Notes: generated from the letters alone by a model not told the origin. A stretch of 64,000 bases of DNA from Spizellomyces punctatus DAOM BR117 (GCF_000182565.1 NW_015971537.1:2081299-2145298); one strand, 5' to 3'; positions 10,599 to 22,249 are shown, counted from the first letter of the stretch. Numbers and translations are program-made.

Positions 10599-11705
10599 TC
10601 AACCGCGCAATAGCTTACAGTGCTTTAGAATCCCATGCTCGAACGTGGCAATGACAGCGATGGAGAACGCCAGCCCATGATAAGATAGCTTTACGCAATT
10701 TGAGAAACGCAGGGTTCCCGTGAAATCCAAAAGATAATAGGTGGGTCTAGTCTCTTCATACGAGGTATAGGTCCAGGAACACAAGAGACCAATCGACGTG
10801 ATGACAAAGAAGGCAAGATCGTTGTCTAGTGATTGGGTTTGAAACAGACCCATGTCAAAGCGAACCTGGTCACTGAAATGGGCAGCCCAGGAACAAACGC
10901 CAGGCGAGAGTTTCATATTCCTTGATGGACCGATAGATGCGATCGTTGATAGATCTCGCTTTGGTACATTCCCATTCTTCTCATCCTTCTCGTCGCTACC
11001 TTTCCTAAAACCGTTGTAAAACATTCGCCGAAGCATGCGATTATTGGTTGTTGTTGGGTCTTGAGCATTCAATAGGGCATATGCAAAATGAACGCAAAAC
11101 ACCCTTTCCCACACGACCTCTTCATTGCATAATCGATACCATGCTCTGCACACGCTTGATAACTTGCCTCTGTCATCATAGCTTCTTATGGCAGAGGCCA
11201 ATATCTGCGCCTGTATTTCATCGGGCAGATCAAGCAACGTTGTATCACCCTTCTTACTGCCTCCACCTGCGGGTATTGAAGTCGACCGGGTATTCGTCGT
11301 AAGACGTGGTGTACGCGATCTTCCCTCGTGACATAGTCGCCAAATCTCCGTCATTAGCGGTCTCAGGTTTAAGCAGTCGCTCTTGTCAGAGTGAGCAAAA
11401 AAGCACTCTCGTCGCGCTCGCAATTTGCAGGATTGACCTCTTGAACACCATGAAACTGCGCGCTGATCATGCCGAAGAGTACAATCACTTCCTTTTGGAC
11501 ATCCTTTTGGGTGTTTTGACACCACGCCGTCCTCGATTGTCCAATAATTTCTGCACAGCGGCCATTGTTTGGATATCTTTGCGCGGTAGGAAATGATGCG
11601 AGGTGTTAAAAACGTACTTAGGCGATCAAAGTATGGATTTTCAACGCTCTGCTTATAGCGGTGAGGAAGTTGGAAGAAGCAGAGAATGTGGTCGTGGGAG
11701 CGCAT
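10599..11705 (-). CDS. F-box protein with CCCH zinc fingers
   Basis: One exon, about 368 residues from the ATG at 11705; the open frame begins slightly further upstream without an ATG. F-box proteins link substrates to SCF ubiquitin ligases through Skp1. Two cysteine/histidine clusters come first: C-P-K-G-S-D-C-T-L-R-H preceded by CRNYW, and C-S-R-G-Q-S-C with a downstream C-F-F-A-H, both consistent with CCCH fingers that often bind RNA. An F-box follows (TLLDLPDEIQAQILASA ... LSSVCRAW). The C-terminal 180 residues match nothing I know. A GTACGT donor-like site lies inside the first zinc finger, but splicing there breaks phase. Convergent with MRP51. Confidence 0.7.
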   Translation of the reverse strand: MRSHDHILCFFQLPHRYKQSVENPYFDRLSTFLTPRIISYRAKISKQWPLCRNYWTIEDGVVSKHPKGCPKGSDCTLRHDQRAVSWCSRGQSCKLRARRECFFAHSDKSDCLNLRPLMTEIWRLCHEGRSRTPRLTTNTRSTSIPAGGGSKKGDTTLLDLPDEIQAQILASAIRSYDDRGKLSSVCRAWYRLCNEEVVWERVFCVHFAYALLNAQDPTTTNNRMLRRMFYNGFRKGSDEKDEKNGNVPKRDLSTIASIGPSRNMKLSPGVCSWAAHFSDQVRFDMGLFQTQSLDNDLAFFVITSIGLLCSWTYTSYEETRPTYYLLDFTGTLRFSNCVKLSYHGLAFSIAVIATFEHGILKHCKLLRG

Positions 11706-11796
11706 CGGGGCGATTGGGCGATTTGAGAGCCATTTTCTCACGCTGATCTCTACGATGGACTTTTGTCACTTGCCCCTCCTTAGCAACGCTGTTGCT

Positions 11797-12857
11797 ATGC
11801 TCGATCCAACCTGCGCGATGCTGCCTTCTCGTTCCAAGATCACCTACAGAAATGAGGCATCTGCTCAACGTTCTTCGCTCACCCACACCTGGAGCTATTC
11901 TCGCATGTCCCTCTCTACATTTCAAAGCCGCTTTGCGTATCAAAGGTACTTGCGCGTTCAAATACTCGCCATCGTCGTGTCGCATGTTGTCTTACATGAA
12001 GTGTGTCATAAACAAGTCCCATATCGGACCTGGTCACTACAAGAATGCCGTCGTCACTCGACAAGACCTTCCCAACAAGCTTCAACACATTGGCGACCGC
12101 GTCCCATCACCAATGATACACTACTATATGAGAACCCCGACCAGTCGTTTTACCGGGTGGCATACTTTTGTGCGGGGGGCCAACTGCTTCTGTGGTTGAC
12201 GTTTGCTGACTGGTGCTGGAGAGAGCTTCAAGTCTCAAAGGAGAATCCGGACGGCAGGTTGGTGAGCTTTGCTGACACTTTTCATTGGTTCTCATATTGA
12301 CTCTATCGTACCTTTATGAATAGTAAAGAATACGTCTTGGCGCCTAGACTGGAGCGAACAGGGGCTGCTGCTTTTTGTCTAAGCATTGGGGGGCTGTTTG
12401 CGGCTGCAGTACATTTATGGAGCTCACGGTATGAACGCTTGATTGTTTGGTAATATCCTTGAGTATTCTTCTATAACTCTTATTCTAGGAGAGTTCGAGC
12501 GCTGACGGTATTGAAAGGAGGGCAGTACATTGGGATAGATACTAGCAACCTCCTTGGCAAAAACCGCGTCGTCATTCAAACAAGACGGTTGCGAACTTGG
12601 GAACGGGCTTACAAGTACGGCGGTAAGTAGCGACGTTGGGCGTTACAATTCGCTGGCGTGCGCTCATCAGCCTATCCACAGATGCAGCACCAGCAGATCG
12701 CTGGAAGGGCCAGACTTCAACATTCTCCAAAGTTGCTGGGCACCGAGCCTACATTATCCTAAAGCCAGAAACGCATAGAACGGGTTTCATGGTTGATCGC
12801 AGCGGGGAATTTCTAGAACCTCAGCTGTTTGATTTTCTCTTTTACAAAAAGGCATAG
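11797..12857 (+). CDS. TMEM223: TMEM223-like mitochondrial membrane protein
   Basis: Four exons (about 11797-12257, 12324-12428, 12489-12622, 12682-12857), up to 291 residues. TMEM223 is an inner-membrane factor that helps translate or assemble cytochrome oxidase subunit 1. Conserved features are the start DTLLYENPDQSFYRV, a first helix beginning YFCAGGQLLLW, a second helix (AAFCLSIGGLFAAAVHLW), the S-S-R-R-V-R-A-L-T-V-L-K-G-G-Q strand, and a C-terminal FMVDRSGEFLEPQLFDFLF. The first donor is GTTGGT, needed for phase. The N terminus, expected to be a presequence, is uncertain: two frames are open from 11790 to 12200 and a short intron may be hidden. Divergent from the F-box gene. Confidence 0.75.
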
Positions 12858-12925
12858 AATGAAGATCCCATTTATTTATCTACTTACACGCTATAATACA
12901 AAATCAACTGCTCCCATGAGTAGCC

Positions 12926-15682
12926 CTACATTATGCTAATGCCCTGATCTTGAAAACTCGACAACGCCTCTGCCGCTCCATGGGCAACAGCTTCATCATT
13001 GGCTAACAATAATCTCTTTAATGCTTTGACAGCACCCGCCGCCTCTAATCGGCGTGCGTAATCCGCGTTAGCCTTAGCAAGGTTCTTCAAGCATTCCACT
13101 CCGCGGTGATGCAATTCCGCATGCGTTTCTTCCTCTTTGACCATGCCCATGACTACCTCGATCCCGCGACTTTCCTCCATTATGAGTCTACAAGCATTCT
13201 CACTTGAACTCAGGATTGCCAGCGCACCGGCTGCCGCACGCCTTGTTCCAAAGTCCTCCGCATCCGAAAGTGCCACAAACATTCGAAGTCTATGAGATTG
13301 ACCCGCGTTCGCGTAGCTGTTATATACCTGTGGGTCAAACATCATATTGCATAACGCTTCCGTCGCGGCTCGTCTGATCATCTCATTGTCAGAAAATTGA
13401 AGATACTCCATGGCTTTTACCCCGCCTGCTTGTACGATTCTTGTGCGAACCTCATCATTCATGCTCGCCAAATTTGTGAGTGCCATTAGTGCTTCGAATT
13501 GCCGTAGCCCATTTTCACCATTACATAGTGCTATAAGCGGTCGGACGATCTCGGCAGCGCGCTGACCCTTAAAGGCTAAGTTCGGATCGACGGTAATGGC
13601 CACTTTTGCTAGAGCCTGAGCGGCGATTGCGATGCCCTCTGGAGTTCCGCTCTTTGTGAGCTCAACCAATGCTTTTGCCCCACCTTGCTGCACGATAACG
13701 CCATGAAGACGCTTGTCGGTTGCAAAGTTTAGAAATATCTGGGATATTGTATCACGAATTCGGGGACTATCTGATTTGGCTAGGTGGACCACCGCGGATA
13801 TGGCGCCAGCTTGAGCCGCCATGAGCGCCCGCTTGGCCACGGGAAGATCATCGTCAAGGGGGTCAGGCTTCTCTACAGAAATGTCCTTTGCCATCTCCCG
13901 TAACTTGCGGACTTGTTCTTCCTCCTGGGTAAGCTTCCGCCGGTAGGATGTGAGGTTGGCGATAATGGTGACTACTCCAAAATGTAGTGCCCGATCCTCC
14001 GACGTGACAAATCCCAATAAAGTTTTCATAAAGGAGAGGTTGTATGCCAGTTTTTCCTTTATGGCAGGCTGCATAGTCAAGTACGCGAGTCCCTCTACCG
14101 CCCGCAGCTTTGACGTAGTATCCGCTTTGCCATCACTGAGAGTGACGACGAATGATTCAGCCATAGTCAAAGGATTCAAGTCAACAAGCTTTCCCAAATC
14201 TTTATTTGCAGAAACCAGTTTTGTCACTGTTACAGAGGCAGCACTCCGCAACCGACCATCCTGCTCTTTGATCATTTTCTGCAGAAACGGTGAGCACGTA
14301 TTGGCCACAAGGGTCCTGCAATCCTTCTCCGCACAAGCGCTTGAAAGTACTTCTATGGTGGCCAGTTGGATTTCTACTGGCTCAAATTCGATGCAATCCA
14401 TTATTGATTCCAACAAGCCAGGTTTCATCAAGATCGCACTCCCGTATGAGCTGCGAGCTTGGAAAACCGCAGCAAGGGCAAGTAAGCCTTTGGATTTCTT
14501 ACTAGAATTTTCTCCGTCCAGCCAGTCTCGAATGAGTCTGTAGCACGCTTCCTGGACTGCCTTCTCGTGCTTGTCGTCAACTTGCTCAAAGATGCGCGCG
14601 AGCGCGGCCGGGACCAGGCCGCGTATTTTCTCGTTACTGTCATCAACCAGTCCAAATAAAGCAACGTTCTCAGAGCTTCGCACTAATGCCATGGCGAGAT
14701 CTCCATTGGCAATCGCCTTAATCAGGCCACCGAAAGATGAAACCCGTACAACGTCGCTGTGCGATGGCGCCAGTCGCCGCGTGAGAGTCTTGATGATGAA
14801 GGACGCGTTATCAGTGAGGCCTAGTTGTGATAATTGACCAGATGCTTGAAGGACGAGAGTTGACACAATATCGGTCGCTAATTGCACGGACATGGCGTCC
14901 TGTTCACCCAAAAACAGGCTGATTGTTTCCTCTGTAATGTATGGCAGTAACAGGGGAGCGTGTTCCGGAATGTTTGCAATGTTCCCAATGATGGAAAGCA
15001 AAGCAGCCTGCAGCGATGGGGCTCCCTGTTCTCCATTGGTTTCGCGCTCCCGTATCATTGCAGGAAACAAAAGCTCTACTCCACCTTCCTTCACTAATCT
15101 CCCACAAACATCTGGCTCTTTGGAAAGCACCATTAAGCGTTGTGCGGCTTCAAACGCTTGTCGCGTCTTTTTTAGTCGGTCCTTATCATCGTTCGATATA
15201 GAGCCGGTAGCCTGTAATAGGAAGCCTTTCAGCGAGACCTTGTTTGACGCCGTCTCCTCTGACGTTGTCCTAAGCAAATCCCGCATCGCGTTGATTGCGT
15301 CTGCATTATTTCGGTCCAAGCTGAGCGCTGTCTTGATATCTCTGAGAGCCTCATCATACTTGCTCACCGCTTTGAACGCTGCGGCGCGCTTGAGGAGGAC
15401 CTGAGCAGACAAACTCGTCTTTTGCAGCTCTATCCTTTCCATATCAAAGGGCGAGCAATTGAATACAGGAGACACACATATTCAAAGAACAGTGATGTCG
15501 TCGTGAATAAGTTACCTGCAGTCAGGTCCTCAATCGTCCGCTCCCAGTTCCCTTGACTTGCTTCGGTATCTTGAATGTCGGGTGATCCTAAAGCAGATGC
15601 GTTTGTTACTGATCATACCACTACAAAAAGACCGGCCTCTTTTCTCAAGTTTGCAGTGCAACCTACCATGAGAAGCAGCCAT
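12926..15682 (-). CDS. UNC45: UNC45/She4 myosin chaperone
   Basis: Three exons (15667-15682, 15516-15587, 12926-15429) give 863 residues. UNC45/CRO1/She4 proteins fold and stabilise myosin motor domains. One TPR hairpin is visible near residues 30-75 (LLKRAAAFKAVSKYDEALRD). A long array of armadillo-like helices follows, ending in the UCS domain with typical stretches such as LMALTNLAS, RRAATEALCNM, and GALAILSSS. Animal UNC45 has three TPRs and yeast She4 none, so this protein is intermediate. Two tiny 5' exons encode MAASHG and the residues before the TPR; both splice junctions restore phase. The opposite-strand frames over this gene are shadows. Confidence 0.88.
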
Positions 15683-16065
15683 CTTGGAATCCCAATGCGT
15701 TCAAAATTCCGCAGAAGAATTCGTTGAAGAAAGTCGCCCAAAAAACTCGTCGCCAGGCGGTTATAAAGGGCAATAAACTGAAAGCCCGTCGGACGCGTTT
15801 CTATCGTAAGCGAAACCAACGATCGTCCATCCGCTTCTTGCTGGGCTTTTGGTTTTTGAAAACGCTGGTGGTGTGGTCTGGCATTCTTTGCTTATTGGAA
15901 AGGATTATACCCACTTGAGATTGCCAACTCGTCGCAAACAAGCTTTGTCAGTGAGCACACTGTGAGTTTTCAAGGTGGGTTTGTTGTTAATTTACTTGCA
16001 GGTGGGGAATCTATCATAGCGTCAAACCATCATCACCCAACTGACATCCACGTACACCAGAGTAG
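15683..16065. promoter_or_regulatory. Divergent promoter, UNC45 and IFT52
   Basis: 383 nt separate the start codons of UNC45 (minus) and IFT52 (plus). A 65-codon plus-strand frame (15724-15918) starts with TTG, overlaps the expected promoter and resembles nothing, so I do not call it a gene. No specific factor site is recognised. Confidence 0.4.
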
Positions 16066-18195
16066 ATGCTATCCTCAGATCCATCAATGTCGCTTGGTCA
16101 CAAAGCTCTCCTGGGCAATGTCGGCTCGTTTGGCAGGACGGCAAAGGGATTTGGACCTCCGATGACCAATATGATGGACACAACGTCTGCCATTGGACTT
16201 TCCTCTGTTGATCCACAGCTAGGCGCAGGAAAGGAGCGAGACAAGGGAACTTCCAGTGTACTATTCAATATCAGCAAAAAAGAAGCATACACGCCAAATA
16301 ATGGGTTGAAAGTCTTTCAGAGAAGATTGAGGAACGGATACAAAATTGGGCTGTATGTCTCTTCACCATTGTATGTCAACAAGAATAACGGATGGAAACT
16401 AATCCTTATACGTGTAGTTACAAGGAAGAAATGAACGCAGCCAAACTAGTGGATACCAACCTTTTGATCTTTGGTGCTCCAAGGGAAAAGTTTACGATGG
16501 CAGAGGTACGCATCCATAGACTCCATTGTTGAAGAAGAAGTCGGAACTAATCATCGCATGTGGCAATATTTTTATGTACGTGTAATAGTTCAGCGCCTTG
16601 AAGGCTTACATGGATCGGGGAGGATCTATACTGTATTTAACTGGCGAAGGAGGGGAAACCGCGTTTGAGACAAACTTCAACTATCTTTTAGAGGAGTACG
16701 GGATGACGGTGAATCCAGGTAACAACCCCATATCAGAATAGTGAATGCTCTCCAATGCTAAGGCACTACTCGCATGAAAAGATGCCGTAACACGAACGGT
16801 GTACTACAAGTACCATCATCCGAAAGAAGTCTATGTGTCAAATGGCGTATTGAATAGAGAGCTTAATCGGGCAGCAGGAAAGAAAGTGGGGCCGACTGCC
16901 TTGGAAGGATTGCCAGAAACGGGCAAATTCAATGCCTAGTACGTTGTCACTAAAAGTCTGAATTCTGTTCACATTGCCGGCCTTTTTAACCAACACAATA
17001 CATTCTCAGTGCCCTCACTTTCGTCTACCCTTACGGTGCCACCCTCAACGTACAAAAACCTGCCATACCCATTCTCTCATCTGGTACAGTCTCTTACCCG
17101 TTGAACCGTCCAGTTGGCGCTGCATACATTAATCCGGTAAGCGTTGCGGGACGGACAAAATACTAGTTGCATTCATGCTGATTCGTTTAGTTTGGTAGAA
17201 TGGAAGGGGGAAGCTTGTTGTCGTAGCATCGGCACAAATGTTCTGCGACACGTACATTGAGAAGGAGGAGAACGGGAAGCTACTGGATGTGCTGATACAG
17301 TTTTGCACGACAGGTACGGGGTAGTTTAGGTTGTTTGCTGTGTCATCATCGCCCACACAAACACATTTGTCTGTGTCCTAGATAAGATCATACTGAATAG
17401 CATCGACGCCAACGAACCAGATGTACGCAATCGGTTTCTTTCTCTGAAAGGACATACTTCCATGCCAACCAAACGTTTTTTCTCTAGATATCGGATTACT
17501 ACTACCTTCCCGAAACCGCACAGATTTCCGAAACGCTCCGATCATGTTTGCAGGTCCGTGTTGAATATTGGATCACAACCCCATCAGCAGCAGGCTAATA
17601 TCTTCGATTCTCCTCATAGGAAAGCGAAGAACTCCCTAAAGACTTTACAACCCTCTTCGATATGAACCTATTTAAATTTGATACGAGCTTGATACCAGCG
17701 GCGGTTCAGCTTTACGAGGTGCGTCAGCCATGAATTGATTAAACTTTGCGAAAGATGGTTATTTAAGAGATGATCGCCACTACACAGGATCTGCGACTAA
17801 AAAAAGAGCCATTGACGCTAATACAACCACAAGTAGGTGTCCCTTAACGATTTTTTCCAAATAGATGATGTTTATTGAATGAAATCTGTTGCGTTTTGCA
17901 GTTTGAAACTCCGCTTCCCCCCTTGCAACCCGCTATTTTCCCTCCAACTCTCCGCGACCTTCCCCCACCCGCTCTCGAGCTCTTCGACCTAGACGATGCA
18001 TTTGCCAGCGAACGCGTCCGTTTAGCTCAACTGACCAACAAATGCAATGATGACGATCTGGAGTACTACGTACGAGAATGCGGACACATCCTGGGCGTAA
18101 CGGAACGATTAGATGCGGACAAACGCACCGCGAAACATATTGTGGAGTTTGTTTTCCGAAGTATAGTCAACTGGAAGAAACTCAACCAAGGGTGA
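16066..18195 (+). CDS. IFT52: Intraflagellar transport protein IFT52
   Basis: Eleven exons (16066-16352, 16418-16505, 16589-16718, 16782-16938, 17010-17136, 17199-17313, 17382-17422, 17488-17553, 17620-17718, 17788-17832, 17902-18195) give 482 residues. IFT52 is a core IFT-B1 subunit that binds IFT88, IFT70 and IFT46 and is needed to build flagella. Conserved runs follow the family end to end: FNISKKEAYTPNNGLK, APREKFT, the GIFT-domain LTGEGGE, YYKYHHPKEVYVSNGVLNRE, ISDYYYLPETA, and the C-terminal LPPPALELFDLD plus RLAQLTNKC. A 30-residue N-terminal extension is extra. Every intron is GT-AG and phases close. It is the strongest evidence that the organism makes flagellated cells. Confidence 0.96.
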
Positions 18196-18375
18196 TCATG
18201 ATGGTAATGAGAAAGACAGGGGGAGCCTTTGCACGAGTCAATTGTACTTAAATATAGAAAGGACGAGCGCAACAGTCTTTCAAACAAAAGCAATCATCCA
18301 TGGGTGTGTGATTATGATGAAGAAAAATGCTAAATTCATATTGTGCCAGAATATACATGAAAGGTTTGTATAACA

Positions 18376-20859
18376 CTAAGGTAAAAGTGATTGTCGGAAC
18401 TCTAGTTCCTCCTTTTCTACATCTTCCAACAACTCTGGAAAGTGCTCCTCCACAAATTTGCCCAAGGTACCCTCAACATTTCGAAGTGACTTTTTTTGCT
18501 CACCAGTAGCTACGGAGCGAGTCTCTCGAAGGGCTCTCACGATTTTACTGTATAATACCCCGTCCAACGGGTATCCAGCGTTAACCATATCAAGCATTGT
18601 ACTCATGATCTTGCTCGTCATGCCGCTGCGAGCCAAAAGCTGCAAAACTGCAGCATAACCGTCCTTGTCTAGTGGTAGCTTTGCATTTTCGACGAGCTTG
18701 ACTGCCTCTCTTGCTACCTTGTCCAGTTTAAACTCAAGGGCGGTGCGCAAAAGTAGAGTGACGGTAGGAGCGGTAATATCAATGACCGACTCTTCCTTGA
18801 GCCGATGCAAGTCCGTAAAGATGCGTACAGTGTTTATAGGGTCACCTTTCCGTCTGTGTGCATCCATTGCGTATCGGTAAGCCTGCTCTGGTGGTGCGAC
18901 ATCTCCAGACGTAAGCACCTCGTACAGGGCAATCACCAGGTCGCACTTGTGCAACGCCTCCTTGCGCTCGACAGGCGATACATCCAATTTCTTCTCCGCC
19001 GATACTCTGCTCTTCTCAATCTCCTGTCCCAATGTCATCATCAGCTTCTCAAATTCATCCCGGTGCTCTATGAACGCCTGTCCGACCGAGTGTACATCAG
19101 ACTTTGCTGACCGGCGCATTCTTGACAAGACTGACACCGCTGGAACCAAGCGCCTCGAGCGTACATTGGCATTGATCAGTGCAACAGAGATCTTTGGTTC
19201 TGGCTCGATATTGGCCTGTATCATTTCGTTGAAGATCCGGGTTGCCGCTACAGCGTCGTTTACGACAATGTAACCTTCCAGTACGATGCCATAACTTCTG
19301 GCGTTCGGTTTCACACCTGGCGCTATCCCAAGCCGGAGTTTGTCCCAGTAGGTTTCCATCACTTCCGTATTGAAAGTCCTGGCGGCTGCCTCTAGCACAA
19401 CGTTCAACATGGCCACATTGACTGGTGTCCCATCCAGCTGCATTTGTTCCAGAACTCGCGCAGCGTCCTCGACTTGTCCCGCATTCGCATACGCCTCTAT
19501 TATTGTCCGGTAAATGCTCGGAAAGATTTGGTTACCGTTTCGTCGCATTTCTATCAAAAGATTCTCTGCATCCAAGATGCGACCTGCACTACACAACGCA
19601 GACGCCAATGATTGATACGTTACAGAGTCCGGTTGTATCTGCACCTTTATCATCTCACGAATATCTTGAATGGCACCCTCCACATCGCCCACTTTTGTCT
19701 TTGCATGAAGAGCAATGGTGTAAATGTGCCTGTCAGGTGCTAATCCGGCGTCGACCATTTCACGAAAGAGCTCCTTGACTCGCTCATTATCGCCCAGTCG
19801 TGCATAACCTCCCATCAAGGCTGAGTATATGAAACTGTCAGGCGCTATCTTTCTCTGTTTTAGCTCCGCAAACCATCTCTCCGCAGCCTCCATGTCCTGA
19901 TGTGCCGTGTGCATTTTGATCAGATGGGTGTACGTTACCGCGTTGGGTTCGTAACCAAGATCTGTCATTTCCTCGTAGTATTTCCAGGCCATCTCAGGCT
20001 GATCAGCCGCCGCAAAACCAGAAATCAACGTATTATATGACATTACGTCCGGGGCGACGCCTTCTTCCACCATGCGATTGAAAAATTTGACAGCGGCATT
20101 CAGATTATCGGATTCGATATACATCTTCATGAACAGGTTATAGGTATGCATGTCTGGTTGCAATCCAGCCGCAACCAGCTCAGTCAACACACGTCTCGCT
20201 TCTGCTACTTTGCCTTCTTGCGCATGGGCCCTCATCAACAGGTTGAAGGTTTGAGTAGTCGGTGAAAGACCCAGTTGCTTCATCATGCCAAAGACTTGGT
20301 ACATGAATTCAGTCTTTGGTGGATCATGTTGAACAAGGAGCTTCATCAATTTCGTTAATTGCGGTATAGTCAGTTTGGTACGTTCGCCTTCGTCTACGAT
20401 AATATCTCTGAACTTTAACCAGGCTCCGACTCGGTCATTAGCTTTTAGCGCGGCTTCAAAGGCGGGCATGTCTGGTGGATACACCTTTGAGCCTTCTTCC
20501 CACGCATCGAGTTCCGCCTCGTGGTCCGGATTCGTCGTATCGTTATTGGTTTTGGTAGGTATCCACGTTTTTTGTTGCCGTGGTCCACTGCGACGAGAGT
20601 CGTAACGCACTTCTGGCGGTCGCTCGGGCAACTCTGGTCTTATTGACCCATTGAAGATTTTGACTTTTCTTTCTTGCTTATTGTGCCCTCTTCCCCGTTT
20701 TCGCTCACCGTGTTGGTACTTGTTTGCACTCGATGCAAAACCTCGATGTGACAACAATGGCCTGCGCAGAGTCTGTTCATTCTTGAGCAGCAGGTGCTCG
20801 GGGGCTGTCAGGCGAGCAGTGAGGCAGCGCAGGCATTTGAGATTTGCCAGCAATGTCAT
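18376..20859 (-). CDS. Mitochondrial pentatricopeptide repeat protein
   Basis: Intronless, 827 residues. The first 45 residues are basic and lack acids, as a mitochondrial presequence would be. Well over ten 35-residue PPR motifs are visible between about residues 165 and 560, for example PTTQTFNLLMRAHAQEG, PDMHTYNLFMKMYIES, PDVMSYNTLISGFA, PNAVTYTHLIKMHTA, and PDSVTYQSLASALCS. Further degenerate helices continue to the C terminus. Such proteins bind organelle RNA and act in processing, stability or translation. The array is unusually regular for a fungal PPR protein. I cannot name an orthologue or the target RNA. Confidence 0.88.
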   Translation of the reverse strand: MTLLANLKCLRCLTARLTAPEHLLLKNEQTLRRPLLSHRGFASSANKYQHGERKRGRGHNKQERKVKIFNGSIRPELPERPPEVRYDSRRSGPRQQKTWIPTKTNNDTTNPDHEAELDAWEEGSKVYPPDMPAFEAALKANDRVGAWLKFRDIIVDEGERTKLTIPQLTKLMKLLVQHDPPKTEFMYQVFGMMKQLGLSPTTQTFNLLMRAHAQEGKVAEARRVLTELVAAGLQPDMHTYNLFMKMYIESDNLNAAVKFFNRMVEEGVAPDVMSYNTLISGFAAADQPEMAWKYYEEMTDLGYEPNAVTYTHLIKMHTAHQDMEAAERWFAELKQRKIAPDSFIYSALMGGYARLGDNERVKELFREMVDAGLAPDRHIYTIALHAKTKVGDVEGAIQDIREMIKVQIQPDSVTYQSLASALCSAGRILDAENLLIEMRRNGNQIFPSIYRTIIEAYANAGQVEDAARVLEQMQLDGTPVNVAMLNVVLEAAARTFNTEVMETYWDKLRLGIAPGVKPNARSYGIVLEGYIVVNDAVAATRIFNEMIQANIEPEPKISVALINANVRSRRLVPAVSVLSRMRRSAKSDVHSVGQAFIEHRDEFEKLMMTLGQEIEKSRVSAEKKLDVSPVERKEALHKCDLVIALYEVLTSGDVAPPEQAYRYAMDAHRRKGDPINTVRIFTDLHRLKEESVIDITAPTVTLLLRTALEFKLDKVAREAVKLVENAKLPLDKDGYAAVLQLLARSGMTSKIMSTMLDMVNAGYPLDGVLYSKIVRALRETRSVATGEQKKSLRNVEGTLGKFVEEHFPELLEDVEKEELEFRQSLLP

Positions 20860-21165
20860 TTGTCGAGTAGATCAAATGTCAAAAAAGCCCGTCCTAATTG
20901 GCTTTATAATCGGACCCTTAATTTTATCATCGGAGGATTTTGGAGCTTTCGCGTGAAATTCATTGACCCGCTAGGCTTTCTTGTTTTTTTTCCATTGCGC
21001 ATCTCGCTTGCACATCTGAGGCTTTTGAAGAACCAAGAACAACGACAAGATGCACCGCTGATCACTAGGAACAAACGGGGGACGAGAAGGATACTGTTGC
21101 GCATCTGTCTCGAATTTGTGCCAAGCGAATAACCGCTCTCCCATCTCTCCTCGTCGCATAAAACC
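20860..21165. promoter_or_regulatory. Divergent promoter, PPR gene and DLT1
   Basis: 306 nt between the start codons of the PPR gene (minus) and the DLT1-like gene (plus). Overlapping short open frames on both strands look like chance. No conserved regulatory site recognised. Confidence 0.4.
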
Positions 21166-22249
21166 ATGTTTGATAAAATATATAAAACTATTTTTGCTGT
21201 CTCCACGCGGCTAGTATCATTTCTTATTGCAATTGGGCTACTCGGATTATGCGGTCTCGACATTTTTTTACGGATTTACAAGAATAAATATGTCCTTATT
21301 GGTGCAGGGTCGAGTGTTTGTCTGTTGGTGAGTTTGATATGCGTATCTATATAGGGTTCGACTCTAACAAGTTGTTGATTTTTTGCATGTGCTAGGGAGT
21401 TGGTGCACTCTTGATCATCTCGTCCCGCAAGTTATCTATCCGCTCGGCACTCCAAGATACACCCAAGTTGTATGTTCCTATCAATCCCTCAGATGTGCCA
21501 AAGGTAGGGTGGTCATTGTAGTTCGGTAAGCACTCGATCATCTTGGACTTGACATTACACCTTCCACCAGCGAGTATATCGTCTTATCCAAGCCGATCTT
21601 TCCAAAGTTGCCAACATCTCACTCGAAGCAAAACCACGACCTGAGGATGCGCTTGACCTTGGATGGGGCAAGATTGGTGAGTGGTACACACCAGTTTCTA
21701 CGACGGCTTTAAAGGACTGCTATTCATCAAAGCTCTTTTGTTCAATTGTGTAGGATCTCAGCTGGAGACCATCCATTACAAAACAGCTGCCATTCAAACA
21801 TTTGAGTTGTTAGGTAAGGGTCATCATAAAACGGGGGTGAAGACTATGCTGCGGCACACATTTCGCATAGCTTGGCCTCCACTGTAGGATCTACGGCGTA
21901 AATATCTGACGCAAATGATATTAATCTAGTAATATATTTACCAGAAAAAGCGGCAACGGAGATATCACCCTTTTACCGGCGAGATCCGAGTGTGAGCGCA
22001 AGGCGATATATTGAGATGCTGATTGCCGAAACCGTTCTTCGAAAAGATGTTGCACACTATTATATTGATCGCTACGAGCAGCTGCGGTTTGGACCTCGGC
22101 AGATGAGCGAGGCAGAATACAAGGAGTTTATGAAGGTTTTTGCTTTGCTATTTAGAAGGTGGGCCTTGCTTGTTTTTGGTGTCACGTTGCAATGTGTCTG
22201 CTTACCCAATGCGCTGCATAGCCTCCGATACCCTGAGTTACCTGGTTGA
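21166..22249 (+). CDS. DLT1: DLT1-like (defect at low temperature) membrane protein
   Basis: Six exons (21166-21327, 21396-21503, 21571-21676, 21754-21813, 21945-22158, 22222-22249) give 225 residues. Dlt1 is a fungus-specific family of unknown biochemical role; yeast mutants grow poorly in the cold. Two membrane helices lie near residues 10-30 and 43-63. After them come the family signatures VPINPSDVPKRVYRLIQADL, a SLEAKPRPED segment, and a C-terminal helix YEQLRFGPRQMSEAEYKEFMK. The protein stops soon after this helix, as is usual. The last exon encodes only ten residues and its acceptor is chosen by phase; another acceptor would append a different short tail. Confidence 0.82.

Noticed and set aside
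15724-15918. Basic plus-strand frame with a hydrophobic segment
   Set aside because: Begins with TTG and falls in the UNC45/IFT52 divergent promoter, overlapping UNC45 5' sequence on the other strand.
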